A DNA stretch of 51,436 bases, taken from positions 1 to 51,436 of the forward strand of contig NZ_AUDH01000024.1 of assembly GCF_000425365.1 (NCBI RefSeq), read 5' to 3'. Of the stretch, positions 25,470 to 35,087 are shown piece after piece (the stretch's first letter is position 1; each line of letters starts with the position of its first letter). The position numbers and the translations under genes were made by a program. Origin of the DNA: Rubritepida flocculans DSM 14296. GTDB lineage: Bacteria > Pseudomonadota > Alphaproteobacteria > Acetobacterales > Acetobacteraceae. The notes below the pieces were generated by a model, which was not told the DNA's origin, made no database searches, and saw only the letters and a list, made by a program, of their open reading frames with translations.

Positions 25470-26447
25470 TCAGCCGCCGGCCGGGCGCCAGTCGCGGATG
25501 CGGCGCAGCAGCGCGCCGTCCAGCGTGCGCTCGAACTCGGCGAAGGCCGGGGCGAGGGCCGCCTGGAAGGCCGCCGTGTCCACCTGCGTCACCACCGTCA
25601 TGCCGCGGCGGCGCAGCTCGTCCACGCCGCTCGCCTCGTCGGCCGAGACGCGCTCGCGGTTGGCGCGCTGGGCGGCGCGCGCGGCCTCCATGAAGTGCGC
25701 GCGGTCGGCCGCGCTCATGCGGTTCAGCGTGCCCGGATTGCAGATCAGCACGGCGGGCGAATAGACGTGCGCGGTCAGCGTCAGGAAGCGCTGCACCTGG
25801 TTGAGGTTGTTCGCCACGATCACCGGGATCGGGTTCTCCTGCCCGTCCACCGTGCCCTGCTGCAGCGCAGGCACCAGCTCGCTGAAGGCCATGGGCGTGG
25901 GCAGCGCGCCGAGGGTGGAGAAGGCGCGCATGTGCACCTGGTTCTCCATGGTGCGCACCTTCATGCCGCGCACATCGGCCGGCGCGTTCACCTCGCGGCG
26001 CGAGTTGGTGAGGTGGCGGAAGCCGTTCTCCATCCAGATCACGCCCACCAGCCCGCGCGGGGTGAACTGGTTGAGCAGCCCCTGGCCGATCTCGCTGTCC
26101 AGCACGCCGCGGGCATGGGCGTAGTCGCGGAACAGGAAGGGCACGTCCACGTTGCGCACCGCGGGCACGAAGTTCCCCACGGGCCCGGTGGAGGTGATGG
26201 TGCAGTCGATGGTGCCGATCTGCACGCTCTCGATCATCTCGCGCTCGTTGTCGTTGCGCTGGATGTTCACGCGGATGCGGTTGTTGGTCAGGCGCTCCAG
26301 CGTCTCCTTCAGCGCGGTCGCTCCGGCCCCGTAATGGCTGTTGAGCGGCAGCGCGTGCTGCACCGTGATCTGCGTCTGGGCCATGGCGGGGGCGGCGAGC
26401 AGCGCGGCGAGTGCGCCGAGAAGCGCCGGGCGGCGGAAGACGGGCAT
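25470..26447 (-). CDS. dctP: TRAP transporter substrate-binding protein DctP
   Basis: 325 residues. Signal peptide MPVFRRPALLGALAALLAAP ending PAMAQ, then the DctP fold with FLFRDYAHARGVL, PADVRGMKVRTMENQVHM (containing the Arg that binds the carboxylate), and ALQQGTVDGQENPIPVI, the family signature. Binds an organic acid in the periplasm and delivers it to DctQM. AAAGGGAGGA lies upstream of ATG 26447. It is transcribed away from a D-aminoacylase-type gene, so an acylated amino acid is a reasonable, unproven ligand. Confidence 0.93.
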   Translation of the reverse strand: MPVFRRPALLGALAALLAAPAMAQTQITVQHALPLNSHYGAGATALKETLERLTNNRIRVNIQRNDNEREMIESVQIGTIDCTITSTGPVGNFVPAVRNVDVPFLFRDYAHARGVLDSEIGQGLLNQFTPRGLVGVIWMENGFRHLTNSRREVNAPADVRGMKVRTMENQVHMRAFSTLGALPTPMAFSELVPALQQGTVDGQENPIPVIVANNLNQVQRFLTLTAHVYSPAVLICNPGTLNRMSAADRAHFMEAARAAQRANRERVSADEASGVDELRRRGMTVVTQVDTAAFQAALAPAFAEFERTLDGALLRRIRDWRPAGG

Positions 26448-26476
26448 GCGGTGGATCCTCCCTTTTGACGCCCGAG

Positions 26477-26505
26477 GCATAAGGCATCCGCCCCGCGGCG
26501 CGCAA
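26477..26505 (-). promoter_or_regulatory. Putative sigma-70 promoter for dctPQM
   Basis: On the minus strand, TTGCGC (26505-26500) and TTATGC (26482-26477) are spaced 17 bp, about 30 bp before the dctP ATG. This leaves a short leader with the AAAGGGAGGA ribosome site. Prediction from consensus only. Confidence 0.4.
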
Positions 26506-26576
26506 TCCGCGCCGGGGACGGATTGGCCGCGCCGCCCGTCTTGCCCATGATCGGCGGGGAGAGAGGGGGGCCAGAC

Positions 26577-28058
26577 ATGCCGTTTCGTTGCGACCTCGTG
26601 ATCCGGAACGCCACCGTGATCGACGGAAGCGGCGCGCCGCGCTTTCGCGCCGATGTGGCGGTGGAGGGCGACCGCATCCTCGCCCTCGGCGCGCTCGAGG
26701 GCGCGAGCGGGCGGGAGGAGCTGGACGCAGAGGGCCAGGTGCTCGCCCCCGGCTTCATCGACGCGCACACCCATGACGACCGCGCCGTGCTCTGCGGCCC
26801 GGATTGCCTGCACTGCAAGTCGAGCCAGGGGGTCACCACCGTGGTCGTCGGCAATTGCGGCATCAGCCTCGCGCCCACCCGGCTTGCGAACCGCCCGCCG
26901 CCGCCGCTCGACCTGCTGGGCGACGAGGCGTGGTGGCGCTTCGGCTCCTTCGGGGAATACGCCGAGGCGCTGGCGAAGAATCCGCCCGCGGTGAACAGCT
27001 TCGCGCTGTGCGGGCACATGTCGCTGCGCATGGAGGCGATGGAGGGCGACGTGTACCGCCCCGCCACCGACGCCGAGATCGCGCGCATGCAGAACCGCCT
27101 GCGCGAGGCGCTGCGCCAGGGCGCGGGCGGCTTCTCCACCGGCCTCTACTATCCGCCCAACGCCCAGGCCCCCACCGAGGAGGTGATCGCGGTGGCCGAG
27201 GTGCTGCGCGAGGAGGGCGGCCTCTACGTCACCCACATGCGCGACGAGGGCGACCATGTCCTCGATTCGATCCGCGAGACGCTGCGCATCGGCCGCGAGG
27301 CGGGCGGCGAGCCCGGCCCCGTCGAGGTGGTGATCAGCCACCACAAATGCACGATGAGCGAGAATTTCGGCCGCTCGCGCGAGACGCTCGCGCTGATGGA
27401 CGCGCTCGGCCAGGACCAGCCCGTGGCCTTCGACGTCTATCCCTATCCGGCCGGCTCGACCGTGCTGATGCCCGACAAGCTCCGCCAGGACGTGAAGGTG
27501 CAGATCACCTGGTCCGTCCCCTTTCCGGAGATGGCGGGCCGCGACCTCGACGACATCGCCCGCGAGTGGGGCATGACGCGCCGCGCCGCGGCCGAGCGGC
27601 TGCTGCCGGCGGGCGCCATCACCTTCTCGATGGACGAGGCGGATGTGCAGCGCATCATGGCGCACCCGCGCAGCATGATCGGCAGCGACGGCATTCCGCA
27701 CGACGCCAAGCCCCATCCGCGTCTGTGGGGCACCTTCCCGCGCGTGCTGGGCCGCTATGTGCGCGAGATCGGCCTGTTCAGCCTGGAGACGGCCATCCAC
27801 AAGATGACGGGGCGCTGCGCCCAGGTCTTCGGCATTCCCGACCGCGGCGTGATCCGCCCCGGCGCCTTCGCCGACCTCGTGCTGCTCGACCCCGCCCGGG
27901 TGCGGGACCGCGCGACCTATGCCGAGCCCACCGCGCCCTCGGAGGGCATCCTGCGCGTCTGGTGCAATGGCGAGACCACCTACCGCGAGGGGGCGGCGCA
28001 CACCACCGCCGGGGTGGGGCGCTTCCTCGGCAATCCGCGCCGCCCGCAGCGCGCGTGA
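26577..28058 (+). CDS. N-acyl-D-amino-acid deacylase-type amidohydrolase
   Basis: 493 residues. Metal-dependent hydrolase that in characterised relatives removes the acyl group from N-acyl-D-amino acids. Metal and catalytic motifs in order: FIDAHTHDD, TVVVGNCGISLAP (the Cys ligand of D-aminoacylases), LYVTHMRDEGD, VVISHHKC and MIGSDGIPHDAKPHP (catalytic Asp). The C-terminal small beta domain ends GAFADLVLLDPARVRD. ATG 26577 has GAGAGGGGGG upstream. Its TGA overlaps the GTG of the next gene. Divergent from the TRAP operon. Confidence 0.92.
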   Translation: MPFRCDLVIRNATVIDGSGAPRFRADVAVEGDRILALGALEGASGREELDAEGQVLAPGFIDAHTHDDRAVLCGPDCLHCKSSQGVTTVVVGNCGISLAPTRLANRPPPPLDLLGDEAWWRFGSFGEYAEALAKNPPAVNSFALCGHMSLRMEAMEGDVYRPATDAEIARMQNRLREALRQGAGGFSTGLYYPPNAQAPTEEVIAVAEVLREEGGLYVTHMRDEGDHVLDSIRETLRIGREAGGEPGPVEVVISHHKCTMSENFGRSRETLALMDALGQDQPVAFDVYPYPAGSTVLMPDKLRQDVKVQITWSVPFPEMAGRDLDDIAREWGMTRRAAAERLLPAGAITFSMDEADVQRIMAHPRSMIGSDGIPHDAKPHPRLWGTFPRVLGRYVREIGLFSLETAIHKMTGRCAQVFGIPDRGVIRPGAFADLVLLDPARVRDRATYAEPTAPSEGILRVWCNGETTYREGAAHTTAGVGRFLGNPRRPQRA

Positions 28059-28451
28059 TCGTCGAGCCGGAGCCCACGCCGCGGCGCGGCCCGCTGCTGC
28101 CGAAGGGGACGCTGAGCCGCGCCCTGCTCATGCTGGGCCTGCTGGGGCTCGGGCTGCTCTTCATCGCCTGGGTCTGGCCCGACCGGCGGCCGGTCACCGA
28201 GCTGGACCGCTACCTGCGCCGCGGCCCGACCGCGGGCGCGGAGGCGATGCGCGAGGCGCTGCTGCGCCTCTCCCCCGCGGGGCGGGATTCCGGGCCGGCC
28301 ATCCAGCACCTGATCCGGCTCGGCTTCTCCTGCACCGCGCCCGACAGCGGCGAGGGCGAATGGGAATGCCTGCACCGCCGCCCCGAGCGCGGGCGGCGGC
28401 TCGTTCTGGTCGAGGCGCGGCTGCGCCTGCGCGAGGGCGCCACCTCCGGGA

Positions 28452-29521
<1,070 letters not shown>

Positions 29522-29525
<4 letters not shown>

Positions 29526-29920
29526 CCGCCCGGCAGGATGGCCGTGGCCTCGATCTCCAGCAGCGCCTCCTCCTCCACCAGCGCGCCGACCTCCACCAGC
29601 GTCATCGCGGGGAAGCAGCGCCCCATCACGGCGCGATAGGCGAGGCCGAGCTCCTGCAGCGAGGCGCGATAGGCGCGCATGTCGGTCACGAACCAGGAAA
29701 GGCGCGCGACGTGCTCCGGCCCCCCGCCCGCCTCGCCCAGCACGGCGAGGATGTTCTCGAGCGCGCGGCGCGCCTGGGCGACGAAGCCCTGGGCGAAGCG
29801 CCCCTCGGCGTCGCAGCCCACCTGGCCGCCGATGACGACCAGCCGGCCCTCGCCGAGAAGCCCATGGGCATAGCCCCGCGGTGGCGGCCAGCCGGGCGGC
29901 TGGAGGCGGATCAGCGTCAT
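29522..29920 (-). CDS. RidA-family (YjgF/UK114) protein
   Basis: 132 residues. Small trimeric fold; characterised members hydrolyse reactive enamine/imine intermediates. Seen here: [49 protein letters not shown] and [24 protein letters not shown]. The canonical RidA Arg (position of R105 in E. coli, in PAR or GAR) is not present in PAMTLVEV, so it likely belongs to one of the other Rid subgroups. ATG 29920; the stop is coupled to queG. Confidence 0.85.
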
Positions 29921-29983
29921 GGCGCGAGGCTTACGCAGGCGGCGGCGGCGCGCGCAAGGCCCATCCCCCCGGGGGGGGCGGGC

Positions 29984-30012
29984 TTCAAGCCGGGCCTGGG
30001 GCGGCGCAGAAT
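29984..30012 (+). promoter_or_regulatory. Weak candidate promoter for the flavin monooxygenase operon
   Basis: TTCAAG (29984-29989) and CAGAAT (30007-30012) are 17 bp apart in the ridA/monooxygenase divergent gap. A run of six C followed by eight G (29965-29978) lies just upstream. Consensus match is modest. Confidence 0.28.
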
Positions 30013-30034
30013 GGCCGGGCCAGCACAGGGAGGA

Positions 30035-30079
30035 ATGCCGTTGCGCCGCCACGCCGTCTGCGAGACCGCCGCGCGATGA
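30035..30079 (+). CDS. Possible 14-residue leader peptide coupled to the monooxygenase
   Basis: A short frame, MPLRRHAVCETAAR, ends in a TGA that overlaps the monooxygenase ATG (ATGA at 30076-30079). The best ribosome site in the gap, AGGGAGGA (30028-30034), sits right before it; spacing suits the in-frame TTG at 30041 better than the ATG at 30035. The main gene has no good site of its own. This suggests translational coupling, though it could be chance. Confidence 0.35.
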   Translation: MPLRRHAVCETAAR

Positions 30080-31287
30080 GCGCGCCCATCCTGATCGCGG
30101 GCGGGGGCGTGGGCGGCCTCGCCCTCGCGCTCTCGCTGCAGGAGCGCGGCATTCCCTGCGAGCTGTTCGAGGCGGCGCGCGAGGTGCGCGAGCTCGGGGT
30201 GGGCATCAACACCCTGCCGCACGCGATCCGCGAACTCGCGGCGCTCGGCCTGCTGCCGGCGCTGGATGCGGTCGCCATCCGCACGCGCGAGCTGCGCTAC
30301 CTCGACCGCTTCGGCAACCGGATCTGGACCGAGCCGCGTGGCATCTACGCGGGCTTCGATGTGCCGCAATTCTCCATCCACCGCGGCCGTCTGCATGGCG
30401 TTCTTTGGCGGGCGGCCCTGGAGCGCCTTGGCCCCCAGCACCTGCACACGGGCAAGCGGCTCGCGGGCTTCGCGCAGGACGGGCGCGGCGTGACGGCCCG
30501 CTTCGAGGACGGCAGCACCCGGCGCGGGCGCGCGCTGATCGGGGCGGACGGCATCCACTCGGCGGTGCGGCGGCTGCTCCACCCGGAGGATGGCGGCATC
30601 CGCTGGAACGGCATCCAGATGTGGCGCGGGGCGGTGGACTGGCCGGCCTTCGAGGGCGGCGACGTGATGATCGTCGCGGGCGACATGACCGAGAAGCTGG
30701 TCCTCTACCCCATCGCGGAGGGCCGCAGCCCCGGCACGCGGCTGACCAACTGGGTGGTCTGCGCACAGATCGGCGACCCCGCGCGCCCGCCGCCGCGCCG
30801 CGAGGACTGGTCGCGCCCCGGACGGCTGGAGGAGGTTCTGCCCCATGTGCAGCGCTTCCGCGTGCCCTGGCTCGACGTGGAGGCGATGGTGCGCGCCACG
30901 CCGGAGTTCTGGGAGTATCCCATGTGCGACCGCGACCCGCTGCCCTGGTGGACGCAGGGCCGCGTGACGCTGCTGGGCGACGCCGCGCACCCCATGTATC
31001 CAGTCGGCTCGAACGGCGCCTCGCAGGCGGTGCTGGACGCGCGGCTGCTGGCGCGGCTGCTGGCGGAGACCACGGCGCCGCGCGCGCTCAAGGCCTATGA
31101 GGCGGAGCGCCTGCCCGCGACGCGCGAGATCGTGCTCGCCAACCGCCGCGGCGGGCCCGAGCGCGTGGTGGACGTGGTCAGCGCCCGCGCGCCCGAGGGC
31201 TTCGCGCGCATCGAGGACGTGATCGCGCCCGAGGAGCTGGCGGCCATCGCGAAGGGCTATGCGCAGATGGCGGGCTTCGCCCGATGA
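30076..31287 (+). CDS. FAD-dependent monooxygenase, salicylate/aromatic hydroxylase type
   Basis: 403 residues, group A flavin monooxygenase. The dinucleotide fold is LIAGGGVGGLALALSLQERG, the DG motif LIGADGIHSAVRRLLHP and the GD motif VTLLGDAAHPMYPVGSNGASQA. It hydroxylates a substrate using NAD(P)H and O2. ATG 30076 is the only in-frame start near the glycine motif. Its stop is coupled (ATGA) to an enoyl-CoA hydratase, so the pair may act in aromatic or related ring catabolism. The substrate is not known. Confidence 0.9.
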   Translation: MSAPILIAGGGVGGLALALSLQERGIPCELFEAAREVRELGVGINTLPHAIRELAALGLLPALDAVAIRTRELRYLDRFGNRIWTEPRGIYAGFDVPQFSIHRGRLHGVLWRAALERLGPQHLHTGKRLAGFAQDGRGVTARFEDGSTRRGRALIGADGIHSAVRRLLHPEDGGIRWNGIQMWRGAVDWPAFEGGDVMIVAGDMTEKLVLYPIAEGRSPGTRLTNWVVCAQIGDPARPPPRREDWSRPGRLEEVLPHVQRFRVPWLDVEAMVRATPEFWEYPMCDRDPLPWWTQGRVTLLGDAAHPMYPVGSNGASQAVLDARLLARLLAETTAPRALKAYEAERLPATREIVLANRRGGPERVVDVVSARAPEGFARIEDVIAPEELAAIAKGYAQMAGFAR

Positions 31288-32039
31288 GCGGCGGCGCGAT
31301 CCGCGTGGAGGAGCGGGGCGATGTGCGCTGGGTGGTCGTGGACCATGCCGCCAAGCTCAATGTGGTGAACTCGGCCCTGCTCGAGGCGCTCGCCGCCGCC
31401 TTCGACCCGCCCGAGGCCACGCGCGCCGTGGTGCTGACCGGCGAGGGGCCGCGCGCCTTCATCGGCGGCGCCGACATCCGCGAGATGGGCGCGATCGAGA
31501 CGCCCGAGGCCGCGCGCGCCTTCATCGCGCGCATCCACCGCGCCTGCGCCGCCATCCGCGCCTGCCGCGTGCCGGTGATCGCGCGCATCCAGGGCTGGTG
31601 CCTGGGCGCGGGGATGGAGATCGCCGCCGCCTGCGACCTGCGCCTCGCCGCCTCGGAGGCGCGCTTCGGCATGCCGGAGGTGCGCGTGGGCATCCCCTCG
31701 GTGGTGGAGGCCGCGCTGCTGCCCGGGCTGATCGGCTGGGGGCGCACGCGCCGGCTGCTGCTGCTGGCCGAAACCCTGGAGGCGGGGACGCTCGAGGCCT
31801 GGGGCTTCTGCGAGCGCGTGGTTCCGCCCGAGGGGCTGGATGCGGCGCTGGAGGAATGGATCGGCCTGCTGCGCGAGGCGGGGCCGCGCGCCATCGCCGA
31901 CCAGAAGGCGCTGATCCGCGCCTGGGAGGATCTGCCGCTGGGCGAAGCCATCGCGGCCGGCATACCGGCCTTCGCCGCGGCCTGGGAGGGCGAGGAGCCG
32001 CGCGCGATGATGGCGCGCTTCCTGCAGCGGCGGAGATAG
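31284..32039 (+). CDS. Enoyl-CoA hydratase/isomerase family protein
   Basis: 251 residues. Crotonase fold. AFIGGADIREM and GWCLGAGMEIAAACDLRLA form the oxyanion hole; ARFGMPEVRVGIPSVVEAALLP carries Glu residues at the catalytic region. It would hydrate or isomerise an enoyl-CoA. Starts inside the monooxygenase stop. It ends 14 bp before a convergent phosphoesterase. Confidence 0.92.
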   Translation: MSGGAIRVEERGDVRWVVVDHAAKLNVVNSALLEALAAAFDPPEATRAVVLTGEGPRAFIGGADIREMGAIETPEAARAFIARIHRACAAIRACRVPVIARIQGWCLGAGMEIAAACDLRLAASEARFGMPEVRVGIPSVVEAALLPGLIGWGRTRRLLLLAETLEAGTLEAWGFCERVVPPEGLDAALEEWIGLLREAGPRAIADQKALIRAWEDLPLGEAIAAGIPAFAAAWEGEEPRAMMARFLQRRR

Positions 32040-32053
32040 CGCCGGGCGCGGAA

Positions 32054-32788
32054 TCACCCCGGAAAGGGCAGGTCCAGCCAGGAGAGATGCCCGCCCTTGC
32101 CCGCGCCGGTGTCGAGGAACACCGCCATGCCGCCCTGCCGGCCCTTGAGCGGCAGGGGCCGCCCATCCTGCGAGCGCTGGTCATGTCCGCAATAGACGGT
32201 GATGCCCGCCGGCACCTGATCGAGCCAGTGCAGCACGCGCTCGGGGAATCCGTCCGCCGCGGTGCGGCCCGTGACCTGGCCGTAGAGGGCGCGGGCGAGG
32301 GGCCCATCCGGCCGGCGGCGGCCCGCCGCCTCGGGCGAGGGCTCGATGAGCATGGCCGGGTGGAAGGCGGCGTGCACGAAGAACCAGGGGCCGATGCGCA
32401 GCCAGGCGGGGGCCTCGGCGAAGCGGCGCAGGGCCTCGGCGGCGAGCGCCTCGCCGTCGGGGACGAGGGCGAGCTGGTCCAGCGTGCGCCCCAGCCCCTC
32501 GGCCGCCACCCGCACCCGCGCGCCGGCCAGGGCGCGGCGCAGCTTGTGGTCGTGGTTGCCGAGCAGGAAGACGCCCTCGCCCGCATCCTGCATGGCGAAG
32601 GCGAGGCGCAGCACGCCCGGCGCATCGGGGCCGTAATCGGTGAGGTCGCCGAGCTGGAGCACGAAGCGCCGCGCCGCGCGCGCGCCCTCCAGCGCGGCGG
32701 CGAAACCGGCGGAATCTCCGTGCACGTCGCCCACCACGCGCAGCCCGGTGAAGCCGCGCGCGCGCAGGCTGGCCGGGGTGAGGCTCAC
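32054..32788 (-). CDS. Metallophosphoesterase, PPP/PrpE-like
   Basis: 244 residues. Two-metal phosphoesterase with motifs VVGDVHGDS, LQLGDLTDYGPD, LLGNHDHKLRRAL, FFVHAAFHP and VYCGHDQRSQDG in the right order. The pattern is closest to PPP-type/ApaH-like phosphatases acting on proteins or dinucleotides. Starts at GTG 32788, overlapping the photolyase stop (GTGA), so it is the last gene of the minus-strand repair run. Role in repair is by context only. Confidence 0.85.
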   Translation of the reverse strand: MSLTPASLRARGFTGLRVVGDVHGDSAGFAAALEGARAARRFVLQLGDLTDYGPDAPGVLRLAFAMQDAGEGVFLLGNHDHKLRRALAGARVRVAAEGLGRTLDQLALVPDGEALAAEALRRFAEAPAWLRIGPWFFVHAAFHPAMLIEPSPEAAGRRRPDGPLARALYGQVTGRTAADGFPERVLHWLDQVPAGITVYCGHDQRSQDGRPLPLKGRQGGMAVFLDTGAGKGGHLSWLDLPFPG

Positions 32789-34221
32789 GCCGCTTCGGCC
32801 GCGCCGCGCAGCGCCGCATAGGCCGCGAGCGCCCGCGCCCGGCCCTCCCCGTGCTGGATGACGGGCCTCGGATAGTCGCGCCCCAGCGCCACGCCGGCCG
32901 CGCGCAGCACGGCCTCCGGCGCCTCCCAGGGCTTGTGCAGGAAGCGGTCGGGCAGCCGGGCGAGCTCCGGCACCCAGCGCCGCACATAGGCGCCGTCAGT
33001 GTCGAACTTCTCGCCCTGCAGCACCGGGTTGAAGACGCGGAAATAGGGCGCCGCATCCGCCCCGCAGCCCGCCACCCACTGCCAGGAGGCGCTGTTGGAG
33101 GCGAGGTCGCCGTCCAGCAGCGTGTCCCAGAACCAGGCCGCGCCCTCCTGCCAGGGCTGCAGCAGATGCTTCACGAGCAGCGAGCCGGCGATCATCCGCA
33201 CCCGGTTGTGCATCCAGCCCATGCGCCAGAGCTGGCGCATGCCCGCATCCACGATGGGATAGCCGGTTCGGCCGCGCCGCCAGGCGCGCAGCAGCGCCGC
33301 ATCCGGCCGCCAGGGGAAGCGCGCGAAGCCCTGCTGGAGCGGCTGCTCGGGCATGTCGGGGCGGTGCCAGAGCAGGTGGTGGGCGAACTCGCGCCAGAGG
33401 ATTTCCTTGAGGAACGCGTCCTCGCCGCGCGCCCCGGCCGCCCGCGCGGCGTGCCAGACCTGCCGGGGCGAGAGCTCGCCGAAACGCAGATGCGGCGAGA
33501 GGCCGGAGGTGCCCTCCACGCCCGGCGTGTTGCGCCGCGCGCCATAGGCCGGCAGCGCGGCGCGGGCGAAGCGCGCGAGGCGCTCGGCCGCCCCCGCCTC
33601 GCCGGGCGTCCAGTGCGCGGGGAACTCCCGCCACCATTCGGGGATGGGCGGGGCCGGGATCAGCCCCAGCGCCGCGAGCGGGAGCCCCTCGGGCGCGCCC
33701 GGGGCGGGGAGGAGGCGGGCGGGGGCGGGCAGGGGCGGCGGCGGCTCGCCCAGCGCGAAGAGGGCGCGGGCGAAGGGCGTATAGACGGAATAGGGCCGGC
33801 CCTGGCCGGTGCGGATCCGGTGCGGCTCGTGCAGCAGGCTCGATGTGTGCAGGACGAGGCGCCGTCCCTCCGCCTCCAGCGCGCGGTGCACCGCCTCGTC
33901 GCGCGCCCGGGCCCAGGGCTCGGTCAGCCGCCCGGCGTGAACCTCGCCCGCGCCGATGGCGGCGGCCAGGCGCGGGATGATCTCGCGCGCGCTCCCCCGC
34001 GCGAGGTGCAGCGCGGCGCCGCGCGCGGCCAGCGCGCGCTCCAGCGCGGCCAGCGAATGATGCAGCCACCAGCGCTGCGCCCCGCCATGCGCCCAGCGCC
34101 CCGCCGCCGCGTCGTCCAGCACATAGACGCAGAGCAGGGGCCCTTCGGCGGCGGCGGCGAGGGCGGGATTGTCGGCGATGCGCAAATCCTGGCGGAACCA
34201 GACGAGGCGGGGCATGACCAT
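32785..34221 (-). CDS. phrB: Deoxyribodipyrimidine photolyase (class I CPD type)
   Basis: 478 residues. Light-driven repair of cyclobutane pyrimidine dimers with FAD and an antenna cofactor. N-terminal LVWFRQDLRIADNPALA; FAD-domain signatures GTSGLSPHLRFGELSPRQVW, ILWREFAHHLLWH, GYPIVDAGMRQLWRMGWMHNRVRM and DGDLASNSASWQWVAGCGADAAPYFRVFNP. Two in-frame ATGs, 34221 and 34215, are possible. It follows PdeM on the same strand with an 81-bp gap. Confidence 0.96.
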   Translation of the reverse strand: MVMPRLVWFRQDLRIADNPALAAAAEGPLLCVYVLDDAAAGRWAHGGAQRWWLHHSLAALERALAARGAALHLARGSAREIIPRLAAAIGAGEVHAGRLTEPWARARDEAVHRALEAEGRRLVLHTSSLLHEPHRIRTGQGRPYSVYTPFARALFALGEPPPPLPAPARLLPAPGAPEGLPLAALGLIPAPPIPEWWREFPAHWTPGEAGAAERLARFARAALPAYGARRNTPGVEGTSGLSPHLRFGELSPRQVWHAARAAGARGEDAFLKEILWREFAHHLLWHRPDMPEQPLQQGFARFPWRPDAALLRAWRRGRTGYPIVDAGMRQLWRMGWMHNRVRMIAGSLLVKHLLQPWQEGAAWFWDTLLDGDLASNSASWQWVAGCGADAAPYFRVFNPVLQGEKFDTDGAYVRRWVPELARLPDRFLHKPWEAPEAVLRAAGVALGRDYPRPVIQHGEGRARALAAYAALRGAAEAA

Positions 34222-34302
34222 GCGCCTGACATGGGCGCGCCCCCTGCGGCGCGAAAGGGCGTCATGCGCGCCGCGGCCGGCCTTCTCCCGCCGCCGCCGC
34301 CG

Positions 34303-35001
34303 TCAGGCCGACAGCGCCCCGCGATGCGGCGCGGCGGGCAGGCTGTAGAGCCGCTCCTGCCCCAGCAGGAAGGCGCGCGCCCCGCGCGGGAAGAGCCCCG
34401 CGAAGGCCGGATCGGCGAGGTCGAGCCCGCCCGCATAGGCGCCGAGCGCGGGCAGGACGAGCCGCCGCCCGTCGCTGACGAAGCAGGGCCGCGTGACCGG
34501 CCCCGCCCGGGTGAGCAGCCGCGCCTTGGGGTGCAGATGGCCGCTGATCTCGGCCTCGCCCTGGCGGGCCAGCGCCGCCCCGCCGATGTGGCGGAAGCGC
34601 AGCGGCCCCTCCTCGAGCGAATCCACCGCCGCGCCGGGCAGACCCTCGGGCGGGCAGGGGTCATGGTTGCCCAGCACCCACAGCACCTCGCGCCCCTGCA
34701 GCAGCCGGCGCAGCAGGGCGAGATCCTCGGGCGCGAGGCGGGCCGCGCCGGCGGGGTCGTGGAAGCTGTCGCCCAGCAGGATCACCCGCCGCGGATCGTG
34801 CCGGCGCAGCGCGAGGGCGAGGCGCTCGAGCGTGGCGCGCGTGTCGTAGGGCGGCAGCGGCCGCCCGCGCGCGGCGAAATGGCTGCCCTTCTCGAGGTGG
34901 AGGTCGGCCGCGATCAGGCTGCGCCGGGCCGGCCAGAGCGCGACCCCCATGGGGCAGAGCATCAGCCGCTCGCCGGCCATGTGCAGGGGCGCAAGGCTCA
35001 C
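34303..35001 (-). CDS. pdeM: Ligase-associated DNA damage response endonuclease PdeM
   Basis: 232 residues from GTG 35001. Metallophosphoesterase of the four-gene ligase cluster. Motifs: LIAADLHLEKGSHFAARG, ILLGDSFHDPAG, LWVLGNHDPCPPEG and EISGHLHPKARLL. In this family the protein opens with a strand like LxLAGERLML, which fits VSLAPLHMAGERLML and supports the GTG; ATG 34980 is the alternative. Lies between the Lhr-type helicase (86 bp upstream) and photolyase. Probable DNA nuclease or phosphatase. Confidence 0.9.
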   Translation of the reverse strand: MSLAPLHMAGERLMLCPMGVALWPARRSLIAADLHLEKGSHFAARGRPLPPYDTRATLERLALALRRHDPRRVILLGDSFHDPAGAARLAPEDLALLRRLLQGREVLWVLGNHDPCPPEGLPGAAVDSLEEGPLRFRHIGGAALARQGEAEISGHLHPKARLLTRAGPVTRPCFVSDGRRLVLPALGAYAGGLDLADPAFAGLFPRGARAFLLGQERLYSLPAAPHRGALSA

Positions 35002-35087
35002 GCGCGGGGGCTCTCGGTCATGGGGGGCGTGTTCTGCGCGATGCGCCGGCGCGCCGCAATGGGTTTGGCCGCGCCTGGGGGGCGGGA

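Noticed and set aside
29965-29978. C6G8 homopolymer tract as a phase-variation switch
   Set aside because: It lies in non-coding DNA, is outside the -35/-10 spacer, and short G runs are common at this GC content.
30035-30037. ATG at 30035 as the monooxygenase start
   Set aside because: It is out of frame with the FAD-binding motif; the frame stops at the ATGA overlap.
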